Part shown: piece by piece, positions 50,401 to 59,069 of the stretch
Position numbering within the stretch: position 1 is the stretch's first letter
Layout of the letters: each line of letters begins with the position of its first letter
Assembly (NCBI GenBank): GCA_935421135.1
Contig: OW285195.1
Coordinates: 6,982,701 to 7,046,700, forward strand
Length of the DNA: 64,000 nt
Reading direction: 5' to 3'
From: Bugulina stolonifera
Taxonomy: Eukaryota; Bryozoa; Gymnolaemata; Cheilostomatida; Bugulidae
Notes under the pieces: generated by a model
What the model saw: only the letters and a program-made list of their open reading frames with translations
The model's database searches: none
What the model was told of the DNA's origin: nothing
Position numbers and translations under genes: made by a program

Positions 50401-53216
50401 GCGAAACAACCCTATGAGCAGAGGCTCAGACTTTTGGTAAGTAGCTAGCACAAAGTAGTAGTGGCTAAATGTGGTAGCTAATAGCTAGTAGCTAGTAGCT
50501 AGTAGCTAGTAGCTAGTAGCTAGTAGCTAGTAGCTAGTAGCTAGTAGCTAGTAGCTAGTAGCTAGTAGCTAGTAGCTAGTAGCTAGTAGCTAGTAGCTAG
50601 TAGCTAGTAGCTAGTAGCTAGTAGCTAGTAGCTAGTAGCTAGTAGCTAGTAGCTAGTAGCTAGTAGCTAGTAGCTAGTAGCTAGTAGCTAGTAGCTAGTA
50701 GCTAGTAGCTAGTAGCTAGTAGCTAGTAGCTAGTAGCTAGTAGCTAGTAGCTAGTAGCTAGTAGCTAGTAGCTAGTAGCTAGTAGCTAGTAGCTAGTAGC
50801 TAGTAGCTAGTAGCTACTAGCTACTAGTAGCTAGCAGCTAGTAGATAGTAGATAGCAGCTAGTAGCTACATGTAGTAGCAAGTAGCTAGCAGCTAGTAGC
50901 TACATGTAGTAGCGAGTAGCTAGTAGATAGTGGCTACTAGTTGGTAGGTAGCTAGCTGGTAGGTAACTAGCAGGTAGCTAGCTAGCTAGCTGGTGGTTTG
51001 CGGTTAGTTAGCTGGTGGGTAGCCAGCTAGCAGGTATCTGCCAGCTACCATTGGTAGCTTATATTAACAGATTTTGATATGAACTTGTTAAAAATGTGAC
51101 ATGTGACATAGAAATTGGGTGCATTATTGACTTTTTCGTTGTCCCATACAACTCTAGCTATTTGTTTGGTCCTGTGTTGCAGGAAGTCCCAAACCAGAGC
51201 ACTCTTTGAGGACAGGCTGCGGGCGGCCACGATAGCCGGCATTGGCCAAGGTAAGCCACTATTGACACTGATGTATTACCACCATATTATCCCTCCCCCC
51301 ATGACCCTCATTTTACCACCATATTAACCCCTTATGAGCCCCATTTTACCACCATATTGACAATATTATGACCCCCCCCCCATGTTATCGCAATGTTACC
51401 CCCACAGTCCTCCCCATATTGTCCTAGATATTATTATACTGTACATGTACACTAACTTGTAAACCCTGGTACACCCTCTTATGGGTGAAAGGAACCACCG
51501 ACAATACCAATCCTACATATAAGGCATATTGGGACATTGCACGGGTACCCTAAATACATGTCAATATGAGGCAATTACAGCAATCTACTTCACTCAGTTG
51601 TCTGTTTATTAAGTGCAGCATTATATGAACCAGTACAATTAGTTAGTCGATGAAAACCATTTGATGCCTAGAACTTTTCGTTGTCTTTTTGTTTGAGCGT
51701 TGGGATAAACTGAACTAATGTATTTTTTCAGATGTATTTTACATTTAGTTTATAAAATAAGCAATTAATATGGTAATAAGTTAAAGACATGATAATATAC
51801 TAATACATGTGTATGTATGTGTGCACATTTTATGTTTATGTATCAATTGGGAGGGTTCACACAAGTGCCTATGTAACTTTAGAAACTTCCGGGGACCTCC
51901 CGTCAGTGTCCTCACTGAGTGGCTCTGGTAATGGGGAAAAAGCTAGCAAGAGCAAGGTAAAATCTACAGAAATATTGTTATAAAGCAAGTAGGCTTTCAA
52001 AGTAGTATCTACCGAAATACTGCCATGCAGTTGTGAGAAAGGGCATTGAGGCTGTTAATACATACATGTACCTCAACTTTGGGTTAAATCTGTTTTCCTA
52101 TGCAATTACCAGATTTACCAGTGTTGCCAAATTTAGCAGAACTGCTTTATATGGATGTATCACTCCAAAAGTACTTTTATTGCACCTCGTTAATATAGAT
52201 AGCACTCAGAATATTTAATGCTATTCTCTCTTTTAGAATGCCGTGGCACCAGCACCAGTACCTGTTCATGTACCAGTTATTCCATACCCATCCGTATCTG
52301 CACCGCCTGTACCTACTCTCACACCAGTACGTGCACTTGCAGAAGAAAATTCCAGAAGGTAGGAATGAACCTGTCACTAAACTACCATGTCCAATTGAAG
52401 TACTGCAGTTTGTTCAGAATCTTAAGCCTAAACTGTAGTAGAAATCAGTGTGGTTATACAGAGTATACAGTGTGTACCCATCTCAATTCTAGTGGTTATA
52501 CAGCCAGCAGGCGTGTACCCTCATTTAAATAGCTAGTTTTCCCCATATCGTCATTGGGGACCTTATAGTGTAGTGTAGTGCTTGATTGTCATTCGTAAAG
52601 GACATGGGTTCGAATCTCACCAGAGCACAGTTTTCTTCATTTTAGTAATTCACTCACTTCTTAGCTACTAGAAGATTAGGAGAATAACTATTACAATACT
52701 AATAAGATTGCATACACCATATACCCACCTCATATATTCCACTCCATACACTGGATGCAACCAACTTAAAAAGTTGTGTCTGTGATCTGGGGGGGATAGA
52801 AAACGGTGCATAAATGCACGTGAAATATTTATCCAGCTGTTTGTGAATGTAAGCAAGAAATCTATGTGCTGCATTGGCATAGTACTGGAGAAACTCTTAC
52901 TGCTTGTACTCGATCATTACGAGTTACAGAAGTCTCATCATATACATGTAAATATGCAGGCAACCGATAATAATGCAATTGTATAGTTGAAACAACTCCC
53001 ATACCAGGTCTACAAGTGTATATGCATCATGCACACTAGCAAGCGTGATAATTCTGTGTACTGCAAGACCAGTAACATTCTCCATAACATGGTACAGATG
53101 ATTGTAGCTTGTAGACGTACATAGCACAATCATATTATGCCCACATAAGTCTTAATAAATTGCAACATTTTTGTAGAAAACGGAGAGCTAGGAGATCATC
53201 TACAGTGTTAGAGTAA
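32420..53216 (+). CDS. Gene F: giant heptapeptide-repeat type I membrane protein (predicted 2233 aa, 16 coding exons)
   Basis: Exons 32420-32435, 32988-33043, 33277-33384, 34407-40091, 40806-40892, 41214-41273, 45782-45814, 46147-46268, 47266-47331, 48191-48244, 48980-49051, 50398-50436, 51183-51250, 51883-51956, 52237-52358 and 53177-53216 join in one frame (6702 nt), with GT and AG at every intron. Residues 1-19 are a signal peptide split by intron 1 (MMLLKG|LFYAIGCVMLVES). Residues 25-60 are polar and acidic. Residues 61-1955 are one exon of Gly-Thr heptad repeats with recurrent Asn-Ala-Thr N-glycosylation sequons. A membrane helix spans about 2022-2047 (GLIYIIIISLFGALLAVAVT...), followed by a tail of about 185 residues with a Pro-rich stretch (2181-2213) and a basic cluster (RRKRRARR). 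AATAAA lies near 53469. A cell-surface role is inferred from topology; no known domain was seen. Extra small exons between 33384 and 34407 are possible. Confidence 0.75.
34407..40091 (+). repeat. 21-bp coding tandem repeat (heptapeptide G-T-[E/K]-[N/T]-A-[G/A]-V)
   Basis: About 260 degenerate copies of a 21-nt unit (GGTACAGAGAATGCTGGTGT type) fill one exon of gene F without a stop. The strongest conservation is Gly-Thr followed by Glu or Lys, and a Val at the last position. Blocks of many units recur in the same order, for example around the words ENGPLSTKT (35475, 36171, 36614, 37207, 38341, 39130). Offsets near 1.73 kb align three of these blocks with later ones (35475 to 37207, 36171 to 37903, 36614 to 38341), showing larger duplications laid over the 21-bp unit. 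The unit lacks stops in several frames on both strands, hence the many overlapping false ORFs. Confidence 0.95.
40806..41273 (+). other. Two related small exons after the repeat exon of gene F
   Basis: Exons 40806-40892 and 41214-41273 both start with codons for KLV after a similar acceptor context (CAGAAGCTAGTT). The first also encodes WNSLLQ, which occurs again at the end of the giant exon (near 40018-40036). The membrane-proximal stalk therefore seems to have grown by small internal duplications. Upstream introns also share wording (ACAAACACA...CTGTCTGTTAT, near 40776 and 41186). Confidence 0.6.
42180..42290. repeat. About 30-bp tandem repeat in gene F intron
   Basis: Three copies of a unit resembling GAGGTGCTACATCCAACAAG followed by CACCTACTA, in the 4.5-kb intron that also holds the decayed retroelement. 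Confidence 0.75.
42583..43062 (+). mobile_element. Diverged LTR (subfamily C), 5' truncated
   Basis: Aligns in order with the central and right parts of the other LTRs: a GGTCGGGCC...CTTCCAGCC block, a TATATAAAGCA block near 42701, CAATAAAAACACATC near 42750, and the block with CTTTCATGTAATGCAGAAGGCCTAGCACCACTCATAGG near 42955. It then ends at ...GTACA, 1 nt before a primer-site-like sequence. It is the most diverged LTR of the window and lacks the left part. Confidence 0.75.
43064..45190 (+). pseudogene. Decayed gypsy-like element: primer site, gag and protease remnants
   Basis: Begins with TGATGGCAGCGGTGGGAT, one base different from the primer-binding site of the intact element at 58737. 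From 43372 a frame reads as the start of a Gag capsid region, with the pattern DVEFFIEQF then W then L..LRKALKG, matching the same region of the intact element. It is interrupted by several stops (first at 43579). Around 44350-44395 a frame shows LLLDPGCTTN, the active-site region of a retropepsin-like protease in which the usual D-S/T-G has become D-P-G. A Pro-rich stretch follows near 45050-45110. There is no recognisable reverse transcriptase or right LTR. It lies in the sense direction in a gene F intron. Confidence 0.65.
45905..46096. repeat. 25-bp tandem repeat in gene F intron
   Basis: About seven copies of GGCTTAGCATGGCAGGGCAC followed by CTGTC, 50 bp upstream of the exon encoding the membrane helix. 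Confidence 0.9.
47336..47760. repeat. TACATGTA-rich minisatellite in gene F intron
   Basis: Alternating TACATGTACATGTA and ATAATATATGGAGTATG blocks repeated about a dozen times, beginning directly after the donor at 47331. The unit includes the donor-like GGAGTAAGTACATG, so copies of the real splice donor and its exon edge appear to be part of the repeat. The antisense His/Tyr/Thr-rich ORFs here are artefacts. Confidence 0.85.
47875..48065. repeat. 22-bp CTTACAGTATAC tandem repeat
   Basis: Repeated ACTTACAGTATACCTACAGC units, with a palindromic centre (AGTATACTGTAAGTATACTG) near 47965. Confidence 0.8.
48255..48715. repeat. 33-bp minisatellite in gene F intron
   Basis: About 14 copies of a 33-bp unit containing GGTACTAGATAGTATATACA and CTACTACATAACT. 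Because 33 is divisible by three and one antisense frame has no stop, it yields a false 183-codon antisense ORF of an 11-residue repeat. Confidence 0.92.
49452..50236 (+). mobile_element. Solo LTR (subfamily B, long U3) in gene F intron
   Basis: A 785-bp LTR from TGTAATGG to ATTACA in the sense orientation. The left part (GTACAGGACATTTGTATACG) is the long-U3 type shared with 56136-56941, whereas the right part is nearly identical to the intact element. The flanks are GTAT (49448-49451) and GTAA (50237-50240), a 4-bp duplication with one change. It carries its own TATA box and CAATAAAGAC polyadenylation block inside the gene, between exons ending at 49051 and starting at 50398. Confidence 0.9.
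50478..50815. repeat. (AGCTAGT)n heptanucleotide array
   Basis: About 48 nearly perfect copies of a 7-bp unit, then a degenerating tail of related words to about 51000. It lies in the gene F intron between 50436 and 51183. Confidence 0.97.
52556..52630 (+). repeat. tRNA-like sequence (SINE head)
   Basis: Box-A-like TAGTGTAGTGTAGTGC and a good box B GGGTTCGAATCTC about 40 nt later, but no pairing acceptor stem, so not a functional tRNA gene. A similar arrangement (GAGTAGAGTGCTCGACT ... GAGTTAGAATCGC) is at about 46695-46765. Confidence 0.35.
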
Positions 53217-54045
53217 AGTAAATCCTAGTAGCAGTCACAGATTCCTAACTTATATTTCCGTCATTTACATTTGACAAGTTTAGCCGCCATCTTTATTCTG
53301 TACACAATCTTGTCACCTCTACTAAACAAGCACAAGCGTAGCCACTGTCATGTAGCATAGACTGAGTGACCAATCTACACCATACCAACATTCAAAGCTA
53401 AACATTCACACCAATTATACAACTATAATGAAGCAATGGAGCTCAAAAATGGATGTGTTATATTATGAAAATAAAAAAATATAATGATATTATATGCACA
53501 GATTCTTACAGCAGATTTATATAGAAAATAAATGCATTTTACCATTCAATGATGACTGCTGTATCAGATTGACCACTATATATTTAAATACGGTGGCAGC
53601 ACGATCAATGTTAATCATGATTAGAATTCTTTAACAATTACTCAACTAGCTGACATACATGTAATTATTATGTAGAACAGTATCTGTATAGAATGAGTTA
53701 GTGAATTTATATCTATTAAAATGTAAATCTATTTTAAATTATTGAACTCCTTTCTACAATTTGTATAAATTTTAGCAGGTGTGAATTTTTTCACTATGTT
53801 AGTTACAAAATGTAGAGCAATGTCCTGCATGTCCACATGTACAAAGCAACGGCAAAATTTTAAATGTTTTGTAATCACAGAAAATTTTGAAACCAACAAG
53901 ACGTATATTGTAATGTTTTGAGCTGTGTTACATACGAGTGCCGATATGGCACGGGTATGAGAAGGGCTTGGAGGTTGGTAGAGGACAACCAAATAACCTT
54001 TCACATATTACATAAAGAGTGAACAGTTAGTTAGTGCTCTTGTAA
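53217..54045. other. 3' flank of gene F
   Basis: AATAAA near 53469 could end the gene F transcript. No gene seen in the rest. Confidence 0.5.
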
Positions 54046-54470
54046 TTATGTATCTTGACGTAGGCCGATGCTGAGACTCATCTAAGAGTCCAGGGTCGAC
54101 GTAGGTCTGTAGAGTTTATACCCCCAAAGGAGTGTAGAAAGAAGTTCTGATAATCTAGGGATTTAGGCCCGACGCTAGATTCATATAGAATCCGGGATCG
54201 ACTAAAACCCGTAGATGTAGACTCACAAGGAGTGTAAAAAGAGATGCTTATACAAGTATGGAGTGAGCTCGAGCCACTTAGGTCTAAGAAGACCTGTGGG
54301 TGGAGCTGATTAGATACAGAAAATGTGCTGGCTTTTATTTACTAAATACCCTTCCGGAAAAAGGTACGATAAGGTATCGGGCTAGTACGATAAGGTATCG
54401 AGCCGGAACTGATGCAATAACATGAAGTAGTTCCGCCCGACGTCGGCCACTAAAGGGTTGGCATTGCACA
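54046..54470 (-). repeat. Unclassified GC-richer block, possibly an LTR of another family
   Basis: GC-richer than its surroundings. Two diverged tandem copies of about 107 bp start near 54062 and 54168 (shared words GTCGAC/TCGAC and AAGGAGTGTA). A repeated CTAGTACGATAAGGTATCG-type word lies near 54370-54405. Read on the minus strand it has GTAAATAAAAG, a polyadenylation-like signal, and CGACGTCGGGCGG. An LTR in reverse orientation is possible, but no second copy is in the window. Confidence 0.3.
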
Positions 54471-54702
54471 AAAAGTGCTTACAATAGTCCGAAATGGATA
54501 GTATATACATATGGGCATGTTTCAAGACATCGGCCCAAAAAGTGTGCAGTAAAAAGACTTAGAATATATTATAATCAGGCAAGAGAGGATAATTGCATAC
54601 ATAGTAATGTTAAACCATGCGTAATTGCGATAACCTGATTGGTTAATAATAACAATAATAGAAGCACACTATACATAAGTAGTTGATTATAATAATAGTA
54701 AT

Positions 54703-54973
54703 AGGTGTCTTCGTGACCTCTTGAACGGACCTGGGTCGCAAATAAAAATCACAAGATGGCCGCCCGGCCCAGGTCAGAAGGACTATTGGCCTGGGAGTTT
54801 GCTTGGCTGGACGAAACTATCTCTAGCTCATCGGCACACCTGATTTCTTTGCGCGAAAACGAGGATTTTGCTTTTGGCCCAGGCCGGTGTGTTCGCGACC
54901 CTGTAACAGATGTGTGCCGGAAAATATTGTCATAAATCGGCCTGGGTCTGAAGTTTAGGTCGCGAAGACACCT
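54703..54973. mobile_element. MITE with AGGTGTCTTCG terminal inverted repeats
   Basis: Left end AGGTGTCTTCGTGACCT and right end AGGTCGCGAAGACACCT are inverted copies with one mismatch over 17 bp. Inside each end a further inverted match includes CCTGGGTC and GACCCAGG-like words. The 271-bp element has no coding capacity. Flanks read AAT on both sides, a possible 3-bp target duplication. GC-rich interior (GGCCCAGG) in an AT-rich setting. Confidence 0.6.
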
Positions 54974-56135
54974 AATGTTCATGCATGTATAAGAGTATAT
55001 GGGTAATGTCAATGCATTATGAGTAAATATGAGAACAATGTCAATAGTGTGGCTAGCCAAGGGAGGCGATCACCAAGGAGGCTGATTCGCCACAATATTA
55101 CTATAGCATATGTCTACCTAGCCTTCTATTTGTATGGAATTGAGAGTGGTCTTCTATAGTACCCAAGCTTGAACATGTTAGACTTAGCCTAAGGTGGACA
55201 TTATACATGTATAAACCTAGCCTGAGCTCCGAGGGACCTTAATAATGTAATTGAAAGTCGGAAAATTACAACTATAGACTTAGACTGTGCATTTATTGCT
55301 GGCTATTACAGGGCATCTCCACAACCTTGTTGAGAGCACAGCAAAACTGAGTGTTCACATGCTAGACACTCGGTATAATGCGTAGTATTTCTTATAATTA
55401 TAATGATAAATTGTTACTTTATCTTGTTGTGAAATTGTGGGAATTATATTATATTATATTATTTACTATAGAATAAATACTAAAACCCATTTCTCATACA
55501 TGTGATATTATGGATACTTGGTGAAAACAATATTTTATTGTATTTTGTACTATGAAATTTATAGGAGCCAAACAGTGTTTAATAGGTTTATCCACCGCTC
55601 TATGTATATAGTGTATAGCTAAGTCTCTGCCAGCTACTTGAAAAAAATATCAAATGCATGTACTGTGAGTAGTATAGCCAGCGCAGATCTACACAGACGG
55701 GTACGTACGATTTGCGCTGACTATACTTATTACTACTGTAATTTTAGCAACGTATTTAAGAATTGTCTTTTGTTCAATGGAAACATGATATTTGGAAATA
55801 CGATATCTGATAGCACACCTTACACAAGTCATGAGCATGATAATAGTATGATGTAGCTTGTACTCAACTTTATCAAAAATAATAGAATGTATAATTGAGC
55901 TACTCAAATTCCACATCAAATCATCAACATTTGGTACCCAGTCTATGTCATGTAGATTTCCTGAGCGTCACACCTTCCAAAATAGTAGTTCAGATTGTCA
56001 AAAAAATTAGCACAGAGAGAGATTTGCTCTGTTTTCTTATAATTGTAATCGGTGATTAGACACCTATTCAAAATCTGGTAACTCCAAAACAAATAGCGGT
56101 TTAGCTCACCACAATTGGGTGAAGTGGTTGAATAT
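54974..56135. other. Intergenic, no gene seen
   Basis: AT-rich; small ORFs only. TTATATTATATTATATTAT simple repeat near 55445. Confidence 0.45.
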
Positions 56136-56941
56136 TGTAATGGTTTCTGTGATTTGGTGCGGTCGTCCTTGGACGACTATCGACCCAGAAATGAAGTGCC
56201 TATGAGTGGTAATAGGACTTCGCATTACATGAAAGATCGAGCGGTCTCAGTAGCCCAATAACTACCAAAGACGACCCATCTGGTCCCAAGTCTGACCTTC
56301 AGACTATACGTTGAAAGAGAGTGATCCGACCTAGTAGGCGGTTCGCTAAGCGAATGACCTGACAAAAGGAAGTGAAAGTCTCTGTATCAAGTATAGATGT
56401 GTCTTTATTGAAAGCCAAGTGAAGACTGAGACTATGAACAGTAAAACAGTGCCCTTTATATAGTATAAGGACTTCCGGCCGACGTAAGGTCGGGAAAAGA
56501 CGACGTGTGGTCGTCCGGAAGTTGCGCAACAAGATGGCCGCCGGAAGCCCGACGGCCGACCCAAAATAGGTCGGGTTATACAAAAGTTGCTTATAATGGT
56601 CCAATTCATGTACAAAATGAATATCAATGGATTCTGAGAGGTCGGGCCTCTGTACATGGGTATAAAAGACATAAAAAGACTTAGTAATAATCATGTAACC
56701 ATATACAATAGTATAAGAGAAAAATACATGAATAAGTAACGAGTATAAACACATGGAGACATGTATATAGACAGTAATTAATGGTTTAACATGCAATGCA
56801 ATTGAATATAAGTATACGAACAGCTAATTATGAGAGTGTGAGTGTCAGATGAGTAGTGCTGTAACAACTACTAGGCACTTAGGGTGCGGTGGAGCTTCGT
56901 CCGGTAGCTGGAGTCGTATACAAATGTCCTGTACCATTACA
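56136..56941 (-). mobile_element. Solo LTR (subfamily B, long U3), reverse orientation
   Basis: An 806-bp LTR from TGTAATGG to CCATTACA on the minus strand, flanked by ATAT at 56132-56135 and ATAT at 56942-56945. Very similar to 49452-50236, including the extra left part. Small antisense ORFs inside it correspond to the ones in other copies. Confidence 0.92.
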
Positions 56942-58072
56942 ATATTGAAAGAGGAATGAAGGCTGTATCGAAACTTTAAGGAGATCGAATAAATAACTGT
57001 TTGGTTTCCATTTGATATTTAGTCTCAACTGTACCAGTTGTAATGCTTGTACTTATCTCACCTTAAGTATCGTATGTTTCTTCCACGTCTTGCTTCAACC
57101 AATTCCTATCCGTGAATGCCTCCTCCTCCGTCTTGACCTTGGCCTCTCTCCCAGTTGACCTTGACTTTCCCTACTTCCTTACCCGCCCATTCCTATCTCG
57201 TCCTAAGCGCCCGCAATCCCTATCATCACACCAGTGACATACATGTATAATATCTTTATCATAATCTGATTGATGCAAGTATTTACATTAAGTTATACTA
57301 CAAGGTGTGTCGTCATAGCATGAAGTAGAGATTGGTAGTTGTATTTAGCACCAAAATGTGACCGTATATGGACATGTCCGTATATGGACATGTCCGTATA
57401 TGGACATGTCCGTATTTGGACATGTCTGTATATGAACATGTCCGCCTTTTGCACAAAGCAGTGTAATTGTGAAGCTTAGGCAAACCAAGTAAGAAGCACC
57501 ATTTAGCGTAGACTTGAGTGGCCACTCCAAACCATGCTTACATCATCCTACCAATTTTGCTAAAACTCATTGAGCCAAATTCTATAATATATCTTCACCA
57601 AACGCAAACGTGTAATACCATCTGCCACATAAAGAGATAGTATAATATAGCCAGTTCGCAATATAGAAGAGTTGCCTTCTTTCTGCTTTGCGAGTTGTCA
57701 GCTCTTACCCCAATTCCAAACATAATGTATGGAGGAATATGAGTCTATCACAGCTTGGATTTAGAGAAAGTTAATTCCTGACTCATTGTACAATATTTAT
57801 ATGGATTACACCAAATAATTTTTTAATAATGATAAGGAATTGTATTTTAATTTTTGATCACACTGGTATGATTACGTTTCATGTTTTTTTACTCTCCTGA
57901 ATTTTAGACTATATCTAATACATACACTGTACATGTAATACGTATAACAATAGAGAATAGAATGCAGGTTTGCTTTATACATGTGCTAAGCATAAGCGTA
58001 AACAAAATTGAAATTTCCCAGAATAACAACGTGTGCTAAATATCTACTGCAGCAGCTTATCACAGGTCATAT
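56942..58072. other. Intergenic with a palindromic 16-bp tandem repeat
   Basis: At about 57360-57441, five copies of a 16-bp unit GGACATGTCCGTATAT occur, each containing the palindrome GGACATGTCC. No gene seen in the rest. Confidence 0.6.
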
Positions 58073-58735
58073 TGTGATGGTACGCCCAGTCGTATCTTAC
58101 ATCTGACACTCATTATTGCGTGCATACATGTATATATCTGCTTGTACTTTACTCTTATATTGTTATATATGATTGTATGATTATTTCTAAGTCTTTTAAT
58201 GCCTTTTATACCCATGTACAGAGGCCCGACCTCTCAGAATCCATTGATACTCATTTTGTACATGAATTGGACCATTATAAGCAACTTTTGTAGAACCCGA
58301 CCTATTTTGGGTCGGCCGTCGGGCTTCCGGCGGCCATCTTGTTGCGCAACTTCCGGACGACCACACGTCGTCTTTTCCCGACGTCATGTCGGCCGGAAGT
58401 CCTTATACTATATAAAGGGCACTGTTTTACTGTTCATTGTCTCAGTCTACACTTGGCTTTCAATAAAGACACATCTATACTTGATACAGAGACTTTCTCT
58501 TCCTTTTACTAGGTCATTCGCTTTGCGAACCGCCTACTAGGTCGAACTACTCTCTTTCATTGTATAGTCTGAAGGTCGGACTTGAGATCAGATGGGTCGT
58601 CTTTGGTAGTATTTGGGCTACTGAGACCGCTCGATCTTTCATGTAATGCGAAGTCCTATTACCACTCATAGGCACTTCATTTCTGGGTCGATAGTCGTCC
58701 AAGGACGACCGCACCAAATCACAGAAACCATTACA
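58073..58735 (+). repeat. Left LTR of the intact element
   Basis: TATATAAAG at 58409-58417 is the likely promoter and AATAAA at 58462-58467 the polyadenylation signal, so the transcribed repeat (R) would be short, roughly 58435-58485. A U5 of about 250 bp follows. The late part contains the palindrome-like TCGTCCAAGGACGACC near 58695. Begins TGTGATGG and ends CCATTACA. Confidence 0.93.
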
Positions 58736-58736
58736 T

Positions 58737-58756
58737 TGGTGGCAGCGGTGGGATTC
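58737..58756 (+). promoter_or_regulatory. Primer-binding site, tRNA-Leu
   Basis: TGGTGGCAGCGGTGGGATTC starts one base after the LTR. It is complementary to the 3' end of eukaryotic tRNA-Leu of the AAG/UAG type (...GAATCCCACCGCTGCCA plus CCA) over all 20 bases, from my knowledge of that tRNA. Confidence 0.8.
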
Positions 58757-59069
58757 TAAGGTCGTACTCTTACGATACGAAGAGAAGGAAGGTGACCTCG
58801 GACTCGGGTGACCGGCCGACCTCATTCTTCAATACTTCTACGGCGATTTAGGACTCGGACCCGGGAACCTTGGATACGAGAAGGTGACAAACGCTAAAGT
58901 GCACCCATAATTCTCGTGGTTCCGCTGGATGTAGCCCGACCTACGCCGGATCTCCAATCAAAGACCGACCTCGGATCCAGAACAGATTGACGGTACTCAG
59001 TACGACCATTAGGCCGACACGGCCTAACAAACCAAAGCAGTTTTACTCACTACCCGACACCCTACCGAC

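Noticed and set aside
50478..50815. CRISPR-like array
   Set aside because: Units are contiguous 7-mers without spacers, in an intron of a eukaryotic gene.
52556..52630. Functional tRNA gene
   Set aside because: Boxes A and B are present but the acceptor stem does not pair; kept only as a SINE-like repeat.
58199..58540. 113-codon ORF within the LTR, repeated in every LTR copy
   Set aside because: It spans U3, R and U5 across the promoter and polyadenylation signal and is frameshifted in several copies; not a plausible gene.
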